DNA from: Rhizobiaceae bacterium
Lineage (GTDB): Bacteria; Pseudomonadota; Alphaproteobacteria; Rhizobiales; Rhizobiaceae
Assembly: GCA_023953775.1 (NCBI GenBank)
Contig: JAMLJD010000047.1
Location: forward strand, 1-33,529
Direction of reading: 5' to 3'
Length of the DNA stretch: 33,529 nt
This document shows positions 20,061 through 27,888 of this stretch, in pieces. The notes below the pieces were generated by a model. The model did no database searches. It was given only the letters and a program-made list of their open reading frames with translations, and was not told the origin of the DNA. Numbering within the stretch: the first letter of the stretch is position 1; every line of letters begins with the position of its first letter. The translations under genes were made by a program, and so were the position numbers.

Positions 20061-21344
20061 ATGCGACTTGGCGGACGACTGGCCGCGGCCATCGAAATTC
20101 TCGACGACATCGAAAACAGGCATCGCCCGGCGGCCGAAGCGCTGAAGGACTGGGGCGTGTCGCACCGCTTTGCGGGATCGGGCGACCGGGCCGCGATCGG
20201 CAACATCGTCTACGACGCGCTGCGCCGCCGGCGCTCTGCCGCGTCGATGATGGGCGACGGCTCCTCCCGCGCGATCGCCATCGGCGGCCTGCTGACCGAA
20301 TGGCCGATGTCGCCCGCCGCGCTGAACGAGGCGCTCGACGGGGACCGCTTCGCGCCCCAGCCCCTCACCGAGACAGAATTGGCCCGCATCGCCGCCTTCG
20401 ATCCTGCCGCGATGCCGGACGGCGACCGCGCCGACTGTCCGGCCTGGTGCGAGCCGCTGCTTGAAGCGGCGTATGGCGACGACTGGATCGAGGAAGGCCG
20501 CGCGCTCGGCGCCAGGCCGCCGCTCGACCTGCGCGTCAACACGCTGAAGGCGTCGAAGGACAAGGTGCTGCGCGAGCTGTCGCGGACTGGCGCCAGCGAA
20601 ACCGCGCTCGCGGCGCAGGGGCTGCGCATCGCTCCGGTATCGGGCGGCGGCCGGCATCCCAACGTCCAGGCGGAGCCGGCCTTCCAGAAGGGCTGGTTCG
20701 AGGTTCAGGATGAAGGCTCGCAGCTCGCAGCCGCGCTGGCCGGCGCCGCGCCCGGCATGCAGGTGCTCGACTACTGCGCCGGCGCCGGCGGCAAGACGCT
20801 GGCGCTGTCGGCCGCAATGGAGAACCGAGGCCAGATCCATGCGCACGACGCCGACAGGCTGCGTCTGGCGCCGATCTTCGACCGGCTTAAGCGCGCGGGA
20901 TGCCGCAACGTCCAGGTGATCGCCGACGGCGAGGCACTCGAGCCGCATGCCGGCCAGTTCGATCTCGTGCTCGTCGACGCGCCCTGCACCGGCAGCGGCA
21001 CCTGGCGGCGCAAGCCTGACGCCAAATGGCGCCTTACCGAACACCAGCTCGAGGCGCGTGTCGCCGACCAGACGGCGATCCTCGAGTCCGCCTCGCGCTT
21101 CGTCAGGCCCGGCGGCCATCTGGTCTACGTCACCTGCTCGGTGTTCCGCGCCGAGAACCACGACCGGATCGCGGCCTTTCTGGCATCGAGGCCGGAATTC
21201 GCGCCGGCAGACCATGCGGCGCGGTGGGCCGAAATCGCCCCGTCGCGACAGGATAAGGTTCGGATCGACCCGCTGGGGCTGTCGCTGTCGCCGGCACGGT
21301 CGGGAACGGACGGCTTTTTCGTGTCGGTGATGGCGCGCGGCTGA
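20061..21344 (+). CDS. rsmB: RsmB/NOP-family RNA cytosine-5 methyltransferase
   Basis: A 427-residue enzyme of the RsmB (Sun/Fmu) type that methylates carbon 5 of a cytidine in 16S rRNA using S-adenosylmethionine. The N-terminal 130 residues are a NusB-like RNA-binding region. The methyltransferase part shows the SAM motif VLDYCAGAGGKTLALSA, then VDAPCTGSGTWRR with Cys309 (motif IV) and YVTCSVF with Cys359 (motif VI); this two-cysteine arrangement defines RNA m5C enzymes. Length fits alphaproteobacterial homologues. ATG 20061 has GGAA a few bases upstream. Target position C967 is that of E. coli RsmB and is assumed here. Its leader contains the large palindrome at 19976-20019. Confidence 0.9.
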   Translation: MRLGGRLAAAIEILDDIENRHRPAAEALKDWGVSHRFAGSGDRAAIGNIVYDALRRRRSAASMMGDGSSRAIAIGGLLTEWPMSPAALNEALDGDRFAPQPLTETELARIAAFDPAAMPDGDRADCPAWCEPLLEAAYGDDWIEEGRALGARPPLDLRVNTLKASKDKVLRELSRTGASETALAAQGLRIAPVSGGGRHPNVQAEPAFQKGWFEVQDEGSQLAAALAGAAPGMQVLDYCAGAGGKTLALSAAMENRGQIHAHDADRLRLAPIFDRLKRAGCRNVQVIADGEALEPHAGQFDLVLVDAPCTGSGTWRRKPDAKWRLTEHQLEARVADQTAILESASRFVRPGGHLVYVTCSVFRAENHDRIAAFLASRPEFAPADHAARWAEIAPSRQDKVRIDPLGLSLSPARSGTDGFFVSVMARG

Positions 21345-21371
21345 TCTGGCCGCGCGCGAACATCGCCCTAT

Positions 21372-21392
21372 CTCCGGCCTCGATATCCGGAG
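21372..21392 (+). promoter_or_regulatory. Hairpin covering the tspO ribosome site
   Basis: CTCCGG (21372-21377) pairs with CCGGAG (21387-21392) around a 9-nt loop. The right arm contains the GGAG ribosome site 6 bp before the tspO start, so the hairpin could limit translation. It is short and may be chance. Confidence 0.35.
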
Positions 21393-21398
21393 CCCGCC

Positions 21399-21854
21399 AT
21401 GACACGACATCTGCCCTCGCTTGCCCTGTTTCTCCTCCTCGTCGTCGGCGGCGGCACGCTGATCGGCATCGCCACCGCGCCCGGCGAATGGTATGCCGCG
21501 CTGTCGAAGCCGTCCTTCAATCCGCCGAACTGGATCTTCGGGCCGGTCTGGACGACGCTCTACGTGCTGATCGCCATAGCCGGCTGGCGTGTCTGGCACA
21601 TCGCCGGCGCAAGCACCGCGCGCGCGTTCTGGTTGGCGCAGCTCGGGCTCAATTTCCTGTGGTCGCCGGTGTTCTTCGCCGCCCACATGATCGGCGCTGC
21701 GCTGGTCGTCATCGTCCTGCTTGCCGCGGCGATCGTCGGCTTCATCGTCGCAAGCCGGCCGGTCGATGGCCTCTCGGCGCTGCTGTTTCTCCCCTATCTG
21801 GCCTGGGTCGCATTCGCCACCACGCTCAACGCAGCGATATGGCTGCTCAACTGA
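21399..21854 (+). CDS. tspO: TspO/MBR-family membrane protein
   Basis: A 151-residue protein with five transmembrane helices, the size and topology of bacterial TspO (tryptophan-rich sensory protein, relative of the mitochondrial 18-kDa translocator protein). Family hallmarks: PGEWYAALSKPSFNPPNWIFGPVWTTLY between helices 1 and 2 (two conserved stretches), LNFLWSPVFF in helix 3-4, and the terminal ATTLNAAIWLLN. It binds porphyrins and, in Rhodobacter, moderates pigment gene expression and stress response. GGAG lies 6 bp before ATG 21399. It follows rsmB in the same direction after 54 bp and may be co-transcribed with it. Confidence 0.92.
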   Translation: MTRHLPSLALFLLLVVGGGTLIGIATAPGEWYAALSKPSFNPPNWIFGPVWTTLYVLIAIAGWRVWHIAGASTARAFWLAQLGLNFLWSPVFFAAHMIGAALVVIVLLAAAIVGFIVASRPVDGLSALLFLPYLAWVAFATTLNAAIWLLN

Positions 21855-21928
21855 TCATGATGCACCGCACAATTCCCGATTGCCGTCACGGCGGCGCTTT
21901 GCGATAAACCGGCAAAAGGAAAGTGCGG

Positions 21929-22390
21929 ATGTCGGGCAAGAAGCTGGTTGCCGACGGCGACTACGAAACACGCGTGCGGTCGAGTTTCGCGCGTCAGAAG
22001 GTCATGGAAACCATGGGCGCCGAGATGACCCGCGTCTCGCCGGGCATCGTCGAGATCGAGCTCCCCTATGACGCGCGCTTCACACAGCAGCACGGCTTCC
22101 TGCATGCTGGCGTCATCTCGACCGTGCTCGATTCGGCCTGCGGCTACGCCGCTTACTCCGTCATGCCAGCAGATGCCGCCGTGCTGACCATAGAGTTCAA
22201 GGTCAACTTGCTGGCGCCCGGCAGGGGTGACCGGTTCCTGTTTCGCGGCGCGGTGACCAAGCCCGGCCGCACGATCATCGTGGCGGACGGCCAGGCCTAC
22301 GCCATCGACGAGGACGGCGCGGCAAAGCTCATCGCCACCATGACGGGAACCATGATGACGGTGACCGGCAGGCAGGGCATCGAGGGCTGA
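21929..22390 (+). CDS. PaaI-type hotdog-fold thioesterase
   Basis: A 153-residue single hotdog-domain protein of the PaaI/YigI acyl-CoA thioesterase group. The family signature is the segment with QQHGFLHAGVISTVLDSACGYAA in two adjoining parts: HG(F/M)LHAG is the catalytic-loop region and the Asp in LDSACG the usual acidic residue. It probably hydrolyses aromatic or medium-chain acyl-CoA in the cytoplasm; the substrate is not known. ATG 21929 is preferred over GTG 21923 because AAAGGA lies 8 bp upstream of it. It follows tspO after 74 bp. Confidence 0.88.
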   Translation: MSGKKLVADGDYETRVRSSFARQKVMETMGAEMTRVSPGIVEIELPYDARFTQQHGFLHAGVISTVLDSACGYAAYSVMPADAAVLTIEFKVNLLAPGRGDRFLFRGAVTKPGRTIIVADGQAYAIDEDGAAKLIATMTGTMMTVTGRQGIEG

Positions 22391-22421
22391 CCGGCCATCT
22401 GGCCGGGTCACCGCCACCCGG
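22391..22421 (+). terminator. Two overlapping hairpins after the thioesterase gene
   Basis: CCGGCCA-TC-TGGCCGG (22391-22406) and CCGGGT (22403-22408) with ACCCGG (22416-22421) are two stems that share bases 22403-22406, so only one can form at a time. GGCGCTTTT follows the second. This is most simply a terminator; the exclusive stems would also suit an attenuator for the downstream operon. Confidence 0.4.
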
Positions 22422-22557
22422 GGCGCTTTTCCACGCGAGATCGCAAAGAACCAGCCGTCCTGCATCGATTCGGCCTGCTCGCGGGCCGCACACCTTGCCA
22501 TGGCGACGGTCGACCGCTATGCCACCTCCGCCAGCGCTGCCGACCCGCGGAGAGACC

Positions 22558-23406
22558 ATGCAACCGATCTACATCATCGCCGAAATCGGCATCAATCATA
22601 ACGGCGACCTCGACATCGCACGCAAGCTGATCGCGGGTGCCAAGGAAGGCGGCTGCGACGCGGTCAAGTTCCAGAAGCGGACCGTCGAGAAGGTCTACAC
22701 CAAGGAAGACCTGGACAAGCCGCGCGAGAGCCCGTGGGGCACGACCCAGCGCGAACAGAAGATGGGTCTCGAGTTCACGCAGGAAGACTATGACGAGATC
22801 GACCGCTACTGCCGCGAGCTCGACATCGACTGGTTCGCGTCCGCATGGGACCCGGACTCCCAGATCTTCCTGCGCCAGTACGATCTCAAGCACAACAAGA
22901 TCGCCTCCGCGCTGCTGACGAACATGGATGTGCTGAAGCTCGTCGCGGAAGAGAAGAAGCATACCTTCGTCTCGACCGGCATGAGCACGCTCGACGAGAT
23001 CGACGCCGCCGTGAAGGTCTTCAAGGACGCCCGCTGCCCGTTCGAGCTGATGCACACCAACAGCACCTACCCGTCTCCGAAGGACAAGGTGAACCTGCGC
23101 ACCATCGACACGCTGCGCGATCGCTACGGCGTCGATGTCGGCTATTCGGGCCACGAGCAGGGACGCGTCGTTGCGCTGGCTGCCGCGGCCATGGGTGTGA
23201 CCTCGATCGAGCGCCATGTCACGCTCGACCGCGCCATGTACGGGTCCGACCAGGCCGCCTCGCTGACGCTGCGCGAGATGGAGCTTCTCGTCTCCGACAT
23301 CCGCACCATCGAGCGGGCGATGGGCGACGGCGTCAAGCGCATCACCGACGAGGAAATGGCGATCCGCATGAAGCTGGTCGGCAGCGCGCCCAAGGGCGCA
23401 GCCTGA
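22558..23406 (+). CDS. NeuB/NANS-like phosphoenolpyruvate-condensing synthase lacking the SAF domain
   Basis: A 282-residue TIM-barrel enzyme of the sialic acid synthase family: IIAEIGINHNGDLDIARKLI, AVKFQKRTVEKVYTKEDLD, FVSTGMSTLDEID, HTNSTYP, GYSGHEQG and ERHVTLDRAMYGSDQAASL. The last motif resembles animal NANS more than the SAF-containing paralogue at 8349-9410. It ends where the SAF domain would start. In NeuB that domain helps bind the N-acetyl group of the substrate, so the aldose used here may not be N-acylated. It presumably makes a ulosonic acid from phosphoenolpyruvate and an aldose or aldose phosphate. GGAGA lies just before ATG 22558. Its stop abuts the next ATG, and a GmhA-type isomerase follows directly. 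Confidence 0.85.
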   Translation: MQPIYIIAEIGINHNGDLDIARKLIAGAKEGGCDAVKFQKRTVEKVYTKEDLDKPRESPWGTTQREQKMGLEFTQEDYDEIDRYCRELDIDWFASAWDPDSQIFLRQYDLKHNKIASALLTNMDVLKLVAEEKKHTFVSTGMSTLDEIDAAVKVFKDARCPFELMHTNSTYPSPKDKVNLRTIDTLRDRYGVDVGYSGHEQGRVVALAAAAMGVTSIERHVTLDRAMYGSDQAASLTLREMELLVSDIRTIERAMGDGVKRITDEEMAIRMKLVGSAPKGAA

Positions 23407-24000
23407 ATGAGCGCCTCCCGCACCGACTTCGCCAGCGTGCTGGGCGAGCACATCGCGGTCGCCAGCGCGCTTGCCGGGGACCCCGGCCTGATCGCCTCGA
23501 TCGAGAACGCCGCGCGCCTGACGGAGCGCGCGATCAGCGGAGGCAACAAGCTGCTCCTGTGCGGCAATGGCGGCTCCGCGGCGGACTGCCAGCACATTGC
23601 GGCGGAACTCGTCGGCAAGTTCTATTTTCACCGCCGCTCGCTGCCCGCCGAGGCGCTGACCACCAACACCTCCGCCCTCACCGCGATCGGCAATGATTAT
23701 TCCTACGAGGAGGTCTTCTCGCGCCAGCTCGAAGGAGTCGGCCGCAGCGGAGACGTGCTGCTCGGGATTTCGACCAGTGGCCGCTCGAAGAACGTGCTTC
23801 AGGCCTTCGCGACCGCTAAGTCCATGGGGATTGCAACGATCATGCTGACGGGATCGGCGCTGGAAGGTGCGGCCGTCCCGCATTGCGACCTGCTGATTTC
23901 GGTGCCGTCGAAGGTGACGCCGCGCATCCAGGAAGCCCATATCCTGATCGGCCACTACATCTGCGAGCATGTCGAGCGCGAAATCTGCGGCAAGCCCTGA
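23407..24000 (+). CDS. gmhA: GmhA-type sedoheptulose-7-phosphate isomerase (SIS domain)
   Basis: A 197-residue SIS-domain isomerase. GmhA converts sedoheptulose 7-phosphate to D-glycero-D-manno-heptose 7-phosphate. Substrate-loop motifs CGNGGSAADCQHIAAEL and GISTSGRSKNV are present. The zinc and catalytic residues align with the E. coli enzyme: His63, Glu67, Gln175 and His183 (Gln-to-His spacing of eight, as in Q172/H180). ATG 23407 follows the upstream stop with no gap, so the two are tightly coupled. No hldE or gmhB partner is in the window. Placed between a synthase and a methyltransferase, it more likely feeds a specialised sugar than core lipopolysaccharide heptose. Confidence 0.9.
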   Translation: MSASRTDFASVLGEHIAVASALAGDPGLIASIENAARLTERAISGGNKLLLCGNGGSAADCQHIAAELVGKFYFHRRSLPAEALTTNTSALTAIGNDYSYEEVFSRQLEGVGRSGDVLLGISTSGRSKNVLQAFATAKSMGIATIMLTGSALEGAAVPHCDLLISVPSKVTPRIQEAHILIGHYICEHVEREICGKP

Positions 24001-25126
24001 AGTGGAAAAGGCACGGAAAGCCGGCGGACGCCGCCCCAAGCCGGCGGCGATCGAGGACGATCTCGATCTTCTCGACCTGTTCCTCGGCGACATGCGCGAT
24101 CAGCAGGACATCTGGAAGCCGACCGCCTACTGGCTCGACTATTGCGACCGCATAACGGCCGAGATCCGCCGTTCCGGCCTCAAGGACTTCCGGCGCAACT
24201 GGAACCTGATCAAGGGCTACGGCAACACCCCTGTCGGGGAGCGGTTCGAGGCATTCCAGTCGGACTGGGCGCGCAAGGCATACGCGCTGCTATCCAGGCT
24301 TCCGCCATTCCGCATGATCGAGTGGCGACACGGCAAGCAGACGCGCGCCTATGACCGCGACCTGGCCAAATGGGCTTACTACCACGCCCTGTTGCTCCAT
24401 GCCTTCATCAAGGAGGGCGAGCAAGCTGCGCCGATCCTGAACAGTGTCGAGGACAGCAGCGTCGGCAATCCCGTATTGTTCGACCTCGACGGGCGGAAAT
24501 ATTCGTCGAATCTTCTGCGGCGCATCACCACCGTCGCGGTGATGGTGCAATGCGCCCCTCAGGCGCCGCGCCGCCGGATCCTGGAAATCGGCGGCGGCTA
24601 CGGCGTCATGCCGGAAATCCTGATGAAACTAGACCGGGGTGACATCGACTATTTCGTTGCCCTGGACATTCCCCCGATCGTCCATATCCAGACGCAGTAT
24701 CTGAAATCGGTTTTTCCCGGGCGTGTCATCGACTACCGCGCCGTCCGTGAGATGCCAACAATCCGGCCTGAAGACATAGCCGGATCGATCCTGGTCATCC
24801 CGCCATGGATGCTCCCCAGGCTCGATCTGGACTTCGACCTGCTCTACAATTCGATCTCGTTTCAGGAGATGGAGCCTGCGGTCGTCGAGAATTATCTCGA
24901 CCTGGCGGCCCCGCGCTCAAGCCGCATATTCATCAACTCCAAGCATGACGGGCACAAAAAGGGCGCGCGCGGCCAGCAGGAGCAGATTTCGTTCAAATGG
25001 CTTGCCGACGAAATCGAGAAACGAGGCTTCCGGCAGGACGCTCATCCCACCGACACGCCAGAGGCCAGGGCTTTCGCGGCCGACCTGCCTGGCTACCGAT
25101 ACGGGCATTTCTCGCGCGCGGGCTAG
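23969..25126 (+). CDS. Putative sugar O-methyltransferase
   Basis: A 385-residue protein of the putative sugar O-methyltransferase type found in glycan clusters. The SAM-binding motif I is ILEIGGGYGVMPEIL at about residue 205, followed by DYFVALDIPP. NSISFQEMEP and FINSKHDGHKKGARGQQEQ are also present. The N-terminal 200 residues are helical and probably bind the acceptor. It would methylate a hydroxyl of a glycan sugar in the cytoplasm. The start is uncertain: ATG 23969 overlaps gmhA by 32 bp; GTG 24002, just after the gmhA stop, is in frame but has no ribosome site either. Last gene of the rightward operon, convergent with neuA. Confidence 0.82.
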   Translation: MSSAKSAASPEVEKARKAGGRRPKPAAIEDDLDLLDLFLGDMRDQQDIWKPTAYWLDYCDRITAEIRRSGLKDFRRNWNLIKGYGNTPVGERFEAFQSDWARKAYALLSRLPPFRMIEWRHGKQTRAYDRDLAKWAYYHALLLHAFIKEGEQAAPILNSVEDSSVGNPVLFDLDGRKYSSNLLRRITTVAVMVQCAPQAPRRRILEIGGGYGVMPEILMKLDRGDIDYFVALDIPPIVHIQTQYLKSVFPGRVIDYRAVREMPTIRPEDIAGSILVIPPWMLPRLDLDFDLLYNSISFQEMEPAVVENYLDLAAPRSSRIFINSKHDGHKKGARGQQEQISFKWLADEIEKRGFRQDAHPTDTPEARAFAADLPGYRYGHFSRAG

Positions 25127-25137
25127 CCGGGCGGTTC

Positions 25138-25165
25138 GCCCTCACCCTCCCCGTGCGGTGAGGGC
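25138..25165. terminator. Candidate bidirectional terminator between convergent glycan operons
   Basis: GCCCTCACC (25138-25146) and GGTGAGGGC (25157-25165) form a perfect 9-bp stem with a 10-nt loop. It overlaps the stop codon of the leftward cytidylyltransferase and begins 11 bp after the end of the rightward operon. There is no T tract on either side. Confidence 0.4.
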
Positions 25166-25825
25166 CGCGGCGATCTCCTCCAGATCGTCCCGCGTGTCGA
25201 TCTCCAGCGCCTCATCCTCCGACGTCTCGAACATGCCGATCCTGCCGAACAGCCGGCACCGCGCGGCCAGGAATCCATCGGTGCGGCAGATGTAGAAATT
25301 GCCGTTCTCGCGGAAGAACAGCTCCTCGTCAGTCAGTTGCTGGCGCATCGGCCGGTTAAGCGGGTCGTACTGGGGTTGCGGGTCGTGCCGGCCGCGCCAG
25401 AGAAAATTGCGAACCAGCGTCGACGAGAACATCGAATCATACCCGCCGTCCTCGAACGCAGCGATTGCGCTGTCGAACAGGCCGTCCGCACGCAGCGGCG
25501 AGGTGACCTGGGGAAACAGGAAAGCCTCCGTAGCCGGCTTGCGGCACATATGCTCCAGCGCGTGAAGCAGAGCGCTTTCCGACGACGACAGGTCCCCGGC
25601 AAGTTCGGCAGGCCGCAGGGCCGGCACGACGGCGCCATGCGCCCGCGCCACCTCGGCGATCTCCGGGCTGTCCGTCGACACCACGACGTCGCGAACGCAA
25701 TCGGCCTTCCTCGCCGCCTCGATCGTCCAGGCGATGAGCGGCTTGCCGGCGAGATCGATGATGTTCTTGCCCGGCAGGCCCTTCGAACCGCCGCGCGCCA
25801 GAAGGATCGCGTCGCAGGCGATCAT
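25142..25825 (-). CDS. Free-standing CMP-nonulosonate (acylneuraminate) cytidylyltransferase
   Basis: A 227-residue enzyme that activates a ulosonic acid with CTP to give its CMP sugar. Motifs: CTP-binding LLARGGSKGLPGKNI, VVSTDSPEIAEVA, FLFPQVTSPLRADGLF, RENGNFYICRTDGF, and the final EALEIDTRDDLEEI. The size is that of single-domain NeuA. It is the second such activity in the window, the first being fused to a PseG-like domain at 5637-7286. ATG 25825 overlaps the upstream methyltransferase stop by 4 bp (ATGA), so the pair is translationally coupled. It most likely serves the SAF-less synthase of the neighbouring operon; this is inferred from position. Confidence 0.88.
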   Translation of the reverse strand: MIACDAILLARGGSKGLPGKNIIDLAGKPLIAWTIEAARKADCVRDVVVSTDSPEIAEVARAHGAVVPALRPAELAGDLSSSESALLHALEHMCRKPATEAFLFPQVTSPLRADGLFDSAIAAFEDGGYDSMFSSTLVRNFLWRGRHDPQPQYDPLNRPMRQQLTDEELFFRENGNFYICRTDGFLAARCRLFGRIGMFETSEDEALEIDTRDDLEEIAAALTARGG

Positions 25826-26619
25826 CCGGGCTTCCGCGCGAAGACGGTCATGAACGAACCGTAGAATGCCGGCGATACGTCGCCCTCGCCGCTCAGCATG
25901 CGGGTCATGGCCTCCTCGGTCGCGAACCGCGTGTCGAAGAACGGCTTTTCGATCCGCTCGACGACGAACCCGGTATCGCGGAAGAGCCGCACCAGCGAAT
26001 CCTCGGTGAACAGGCTGACATGCGTCGGGTCGTGCAGCAGCCGGAAGCGGTCGCCGAACCGCCGCGCCGCCGCGCTCGAGAAATCCGGCGTTCCGCAGAT
26101 GAAATAGCCGCCCGGCTTCAGGAGCCGGAACACCTCGCGCACGAACGGCACCGGCTCGTCGACATGCTCGATGACGTGATGCGCGACCGCCGCGTCGAAC
26201 CAGCCTTCTTCGACGAATGCGCCTTCCAGGACCCCGAGCAGGACTTCGGCACGGGTCTTTTCGCGGCAGATTTCGACCGAGCGCGGCGAGGTGTCGAGGC
26301 CGTAGGCCTCGTGACGGATGTCGACCTGCTGCAGCAACTCGCCGAGCCCGCAGCCGATGTCGAGCACCCGCCCGGCCGGCAGCGCGTTCACGAATTCCGC
26401 GATGTAGCGCAGATCCTCGACCCGCTGCGGCCGCTCGCTTTCGATGTCGCGGATCTTGCCGTCGGGATCTTTTTTGGCGTCCCAATATTCGGCCTGCGCG
26501 CCCTCGCCCGGCTCGCGCCGGACGAAATAGCCACCGTCGGCCATCAGCGCGAGGCACTGGTCGATGACCGGCACCTCCGTCTCGTTTGCGCCGGCCTCTC
26601 CGCTATCGGGTGAAGTCAT
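25822..26619 (-). CDS. Class I SAM-dependent methyltransferase
   Basis: About 265 residues. It carries the methyltransferase fold of the UbiE/Methyltransf_11-23 type: motif I VLDIGCGLGELLQQ, then YGLDTSPRSVEIC, AVAHHVIEHVDEPVPFVREV and RLLKPGGYFICGTPDF. Such proteins in glycan clusters often methylate sugars, but the target is unknown. ATG 26619 is chosen because TGAGGA lies 8 bp upstream; ATG 26628 is also in frame. It starts just downstream of the pyruvyl-transferase stop (26631) and overlaps the cytidylyltransferase by 4 bp, so the three genes form one leftward operon. Confidence 0.85.
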   Translation of the reverse strand: MTSPDSGEAGANETEVPVIDQCLALMADGGYFVRREPGEGAQAEYWDAKKDPDGKIRDIESERPQRVEDLRYIAEFVNALPAGRVLDIGCGLGELLQQVDIRHEAYGLDTSPRSVEICREKTRAEVLLGVLEGAFVEEGWFDAAVAHHVIEHVDEPVPFVREVFRLLKPGGYFICGTPDFSSAAARRFGDRFRLLHDPTHVSLFTEDSLVRLFRDTGFVVERIEKPFFDTRFATEEAMTRMLSGEGDVSPAFYGSFMTVFARKPG

Positions 26620-26630
26620 CTTCGCCATCC

Positions 26631-27779
26631 TCAAAGCCTGCGTTGCAGCCACGCCGTCATGTCGCGGTGGAATGCCGCCAAATTCTGCCGTTCACGGTTT
26701 CGGGCCGCGGCCTGCCGCTCCACCGCACGCGCCCCAAGTGCAGTCTCCAGATCGGCATCGAGCAGCCGAAAGGCTTTCTCGACGCCCTGCCCGATATGCG
26801 TTCCGTCGACATCGATGCAACGGTCACCGAGCCCAAGACCCGCGAACATGCCCGACACCTTGTGGTGTGTCGACAGGCCGACCGTGGGAACACCGATGCC
26901 CAGCGGGACCAGACTGGCGTGAAACCGCATCGCAAGCACCGCGGCGGCGCCACGATACAACGCGAACACATCGGCCCAGGAACCGGCATCCACCAGATAC
27001 GGCGCGACCTCCACCCGCGTCCGTCTGTTCCTGTCGTCGAGTGCCGCCAGGCAATCCGCAATGACGGCAAGGTCGGAATAGACGTGCGGAACGAACAGGA
27101 CCCGGAGGTCGGCGTGGCGCAAAAGCAGGTCATCTATCTGGCCGGCCACATGCCGCGAAAATCGCGTCAATCCGTCCTCGCCGTACCGGACCTCGGGCAT
27201 GTCGCCCGCAACGTTTACGACGATGTAGGGCGACAGGCGGCGCGGAGATGCATGTGGCTCGGCAAAAAGACCACCGTCGGGAATGACGGGCATCGCCGCG
27301 GCATACTGCTCGCCCGCCCCCTCGGCGACTAATGTTCGCGACCCGTCATTGCGCAGCGAAAACAGCACGCGATCGCTCGATAGCATGGCGTCGAGGAAGG
27401 CGCGGAACCGCTCCATCGCCACGGAACTGATGCCACGCGTCGCATCGCAACCGATCCCGTAAAAGACGATCGGCTTGGTGATCTGGAGAAGGTAGTCCGG
27501 TGCGAAATCGAAATAGGTGCCGGAAGCGGTGTTGTCCCGCCACATCTGGAAAATGCTGTTTCCACCCAGAAGCAGGAGGTCTGCCTGGTTCGCCTGCGCG
27601 ATGAAATCGGCGTCGAACCCGCGCCGTCCCCAATGGACGAATTCGCGCATCTCGACCCGATCGTAGGCGAATTCGAACAGCATGTCGGCCTGGCGCGTAC
27701 GGTACGCCCCGTCATGCATTGCACCGTCGCCGGTATTGCCTGCGAAGGATGCCAGATGGAGAACGTTGAGGGTGCGCAT
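26631..27779 (-). CDS. Polysaccharide pyruvyl transferase family protein (second copy)
   Basis: A 382-residue member of the same broad family as the gene at 7339-8352 but clearly different in sequence. Seen: NVLHLASFAGNTGDGAMHDG at the N-terminus, QADLLLLGGNSIFQMW, KPIVFYGIGCDATRG, SLRNDGSRTL, VLFVPHVYSDLAVI and the C-terminal AVLAMRFHASLVPLGIGVPTVGLS (RFHA is the family's conserved basic and histidine site). It would add a pyruvate ketal to a glycan or do a related transfer. ATG 27779 is picked where homology starts; GTG 27785 is possible and the open frame upstream lacks support. First gene of the leftward operon and divergent from the tandem paralogues, with a 109-bp gap between them. Confidence 0.85.
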   Translation of the reverse strand: MRTLNVLHLASFAGNTGDGAMHDGAYRTRQADMLFEFAYDRVEMREFVHWGRRGFDADFIAQANQADLLLLGGNSIFQMWRDNTASGTYFDFAPDYLLQITKPIVFYGIGCDATRGISSVAMERFRAFLDAMLSSDRVLFSLRNDGSRTLVAEGAGEQYAAAMPVIPDGGLFAEPHASPRRLSPYIVVNVAGDMPEVRYGEDGLTRFSRHVAGQIDDLLLRHADLRVLFVPHVYSDLAVIADCLAALDDRNRRTRVEVAPYLVDAGSWADVFALYRGAAAVLAMRFHASLVPLGIGVPTVGLSTHHKVSGMFAGLGLGDRCIDVDGTHIGQGVEKAFRLLDADLETALGARAVERQAAARNRERQNLAAFHRDMTAWLQRRL

Positions 27780-27888
27780 CTTCACCGCCCGGACAACATC
27801 GGAGGCTTCGCATATCCTCTCGACACACCACTTGCAAGAACGGCAAAATCGACTACGCCTGACGGCGCACGTCTGAGAGAGGGCCCGG

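Noticed and set aside
20025..21686. A 553-codon open frame on the minus strand
   Set aside because: Antisense to rsmB and part of tspO, both clearly real; the product is low-complexity and arginine-rich.
22408..24093. A 561-codon open frame on the minus strand
   Set aside because: Antisense to the second synthase and gmhA, which carry complete family motifs and correct ribosome sites.
25826..26557. Upstream extension of the free-standing cytidylyltransferase frame
   Set aside because: It is an out-of-frame reading of the methyltransferase gene. The CTP-binding motif begins right after ATG 25825, which overlaps the upstream stop by 4 bp.
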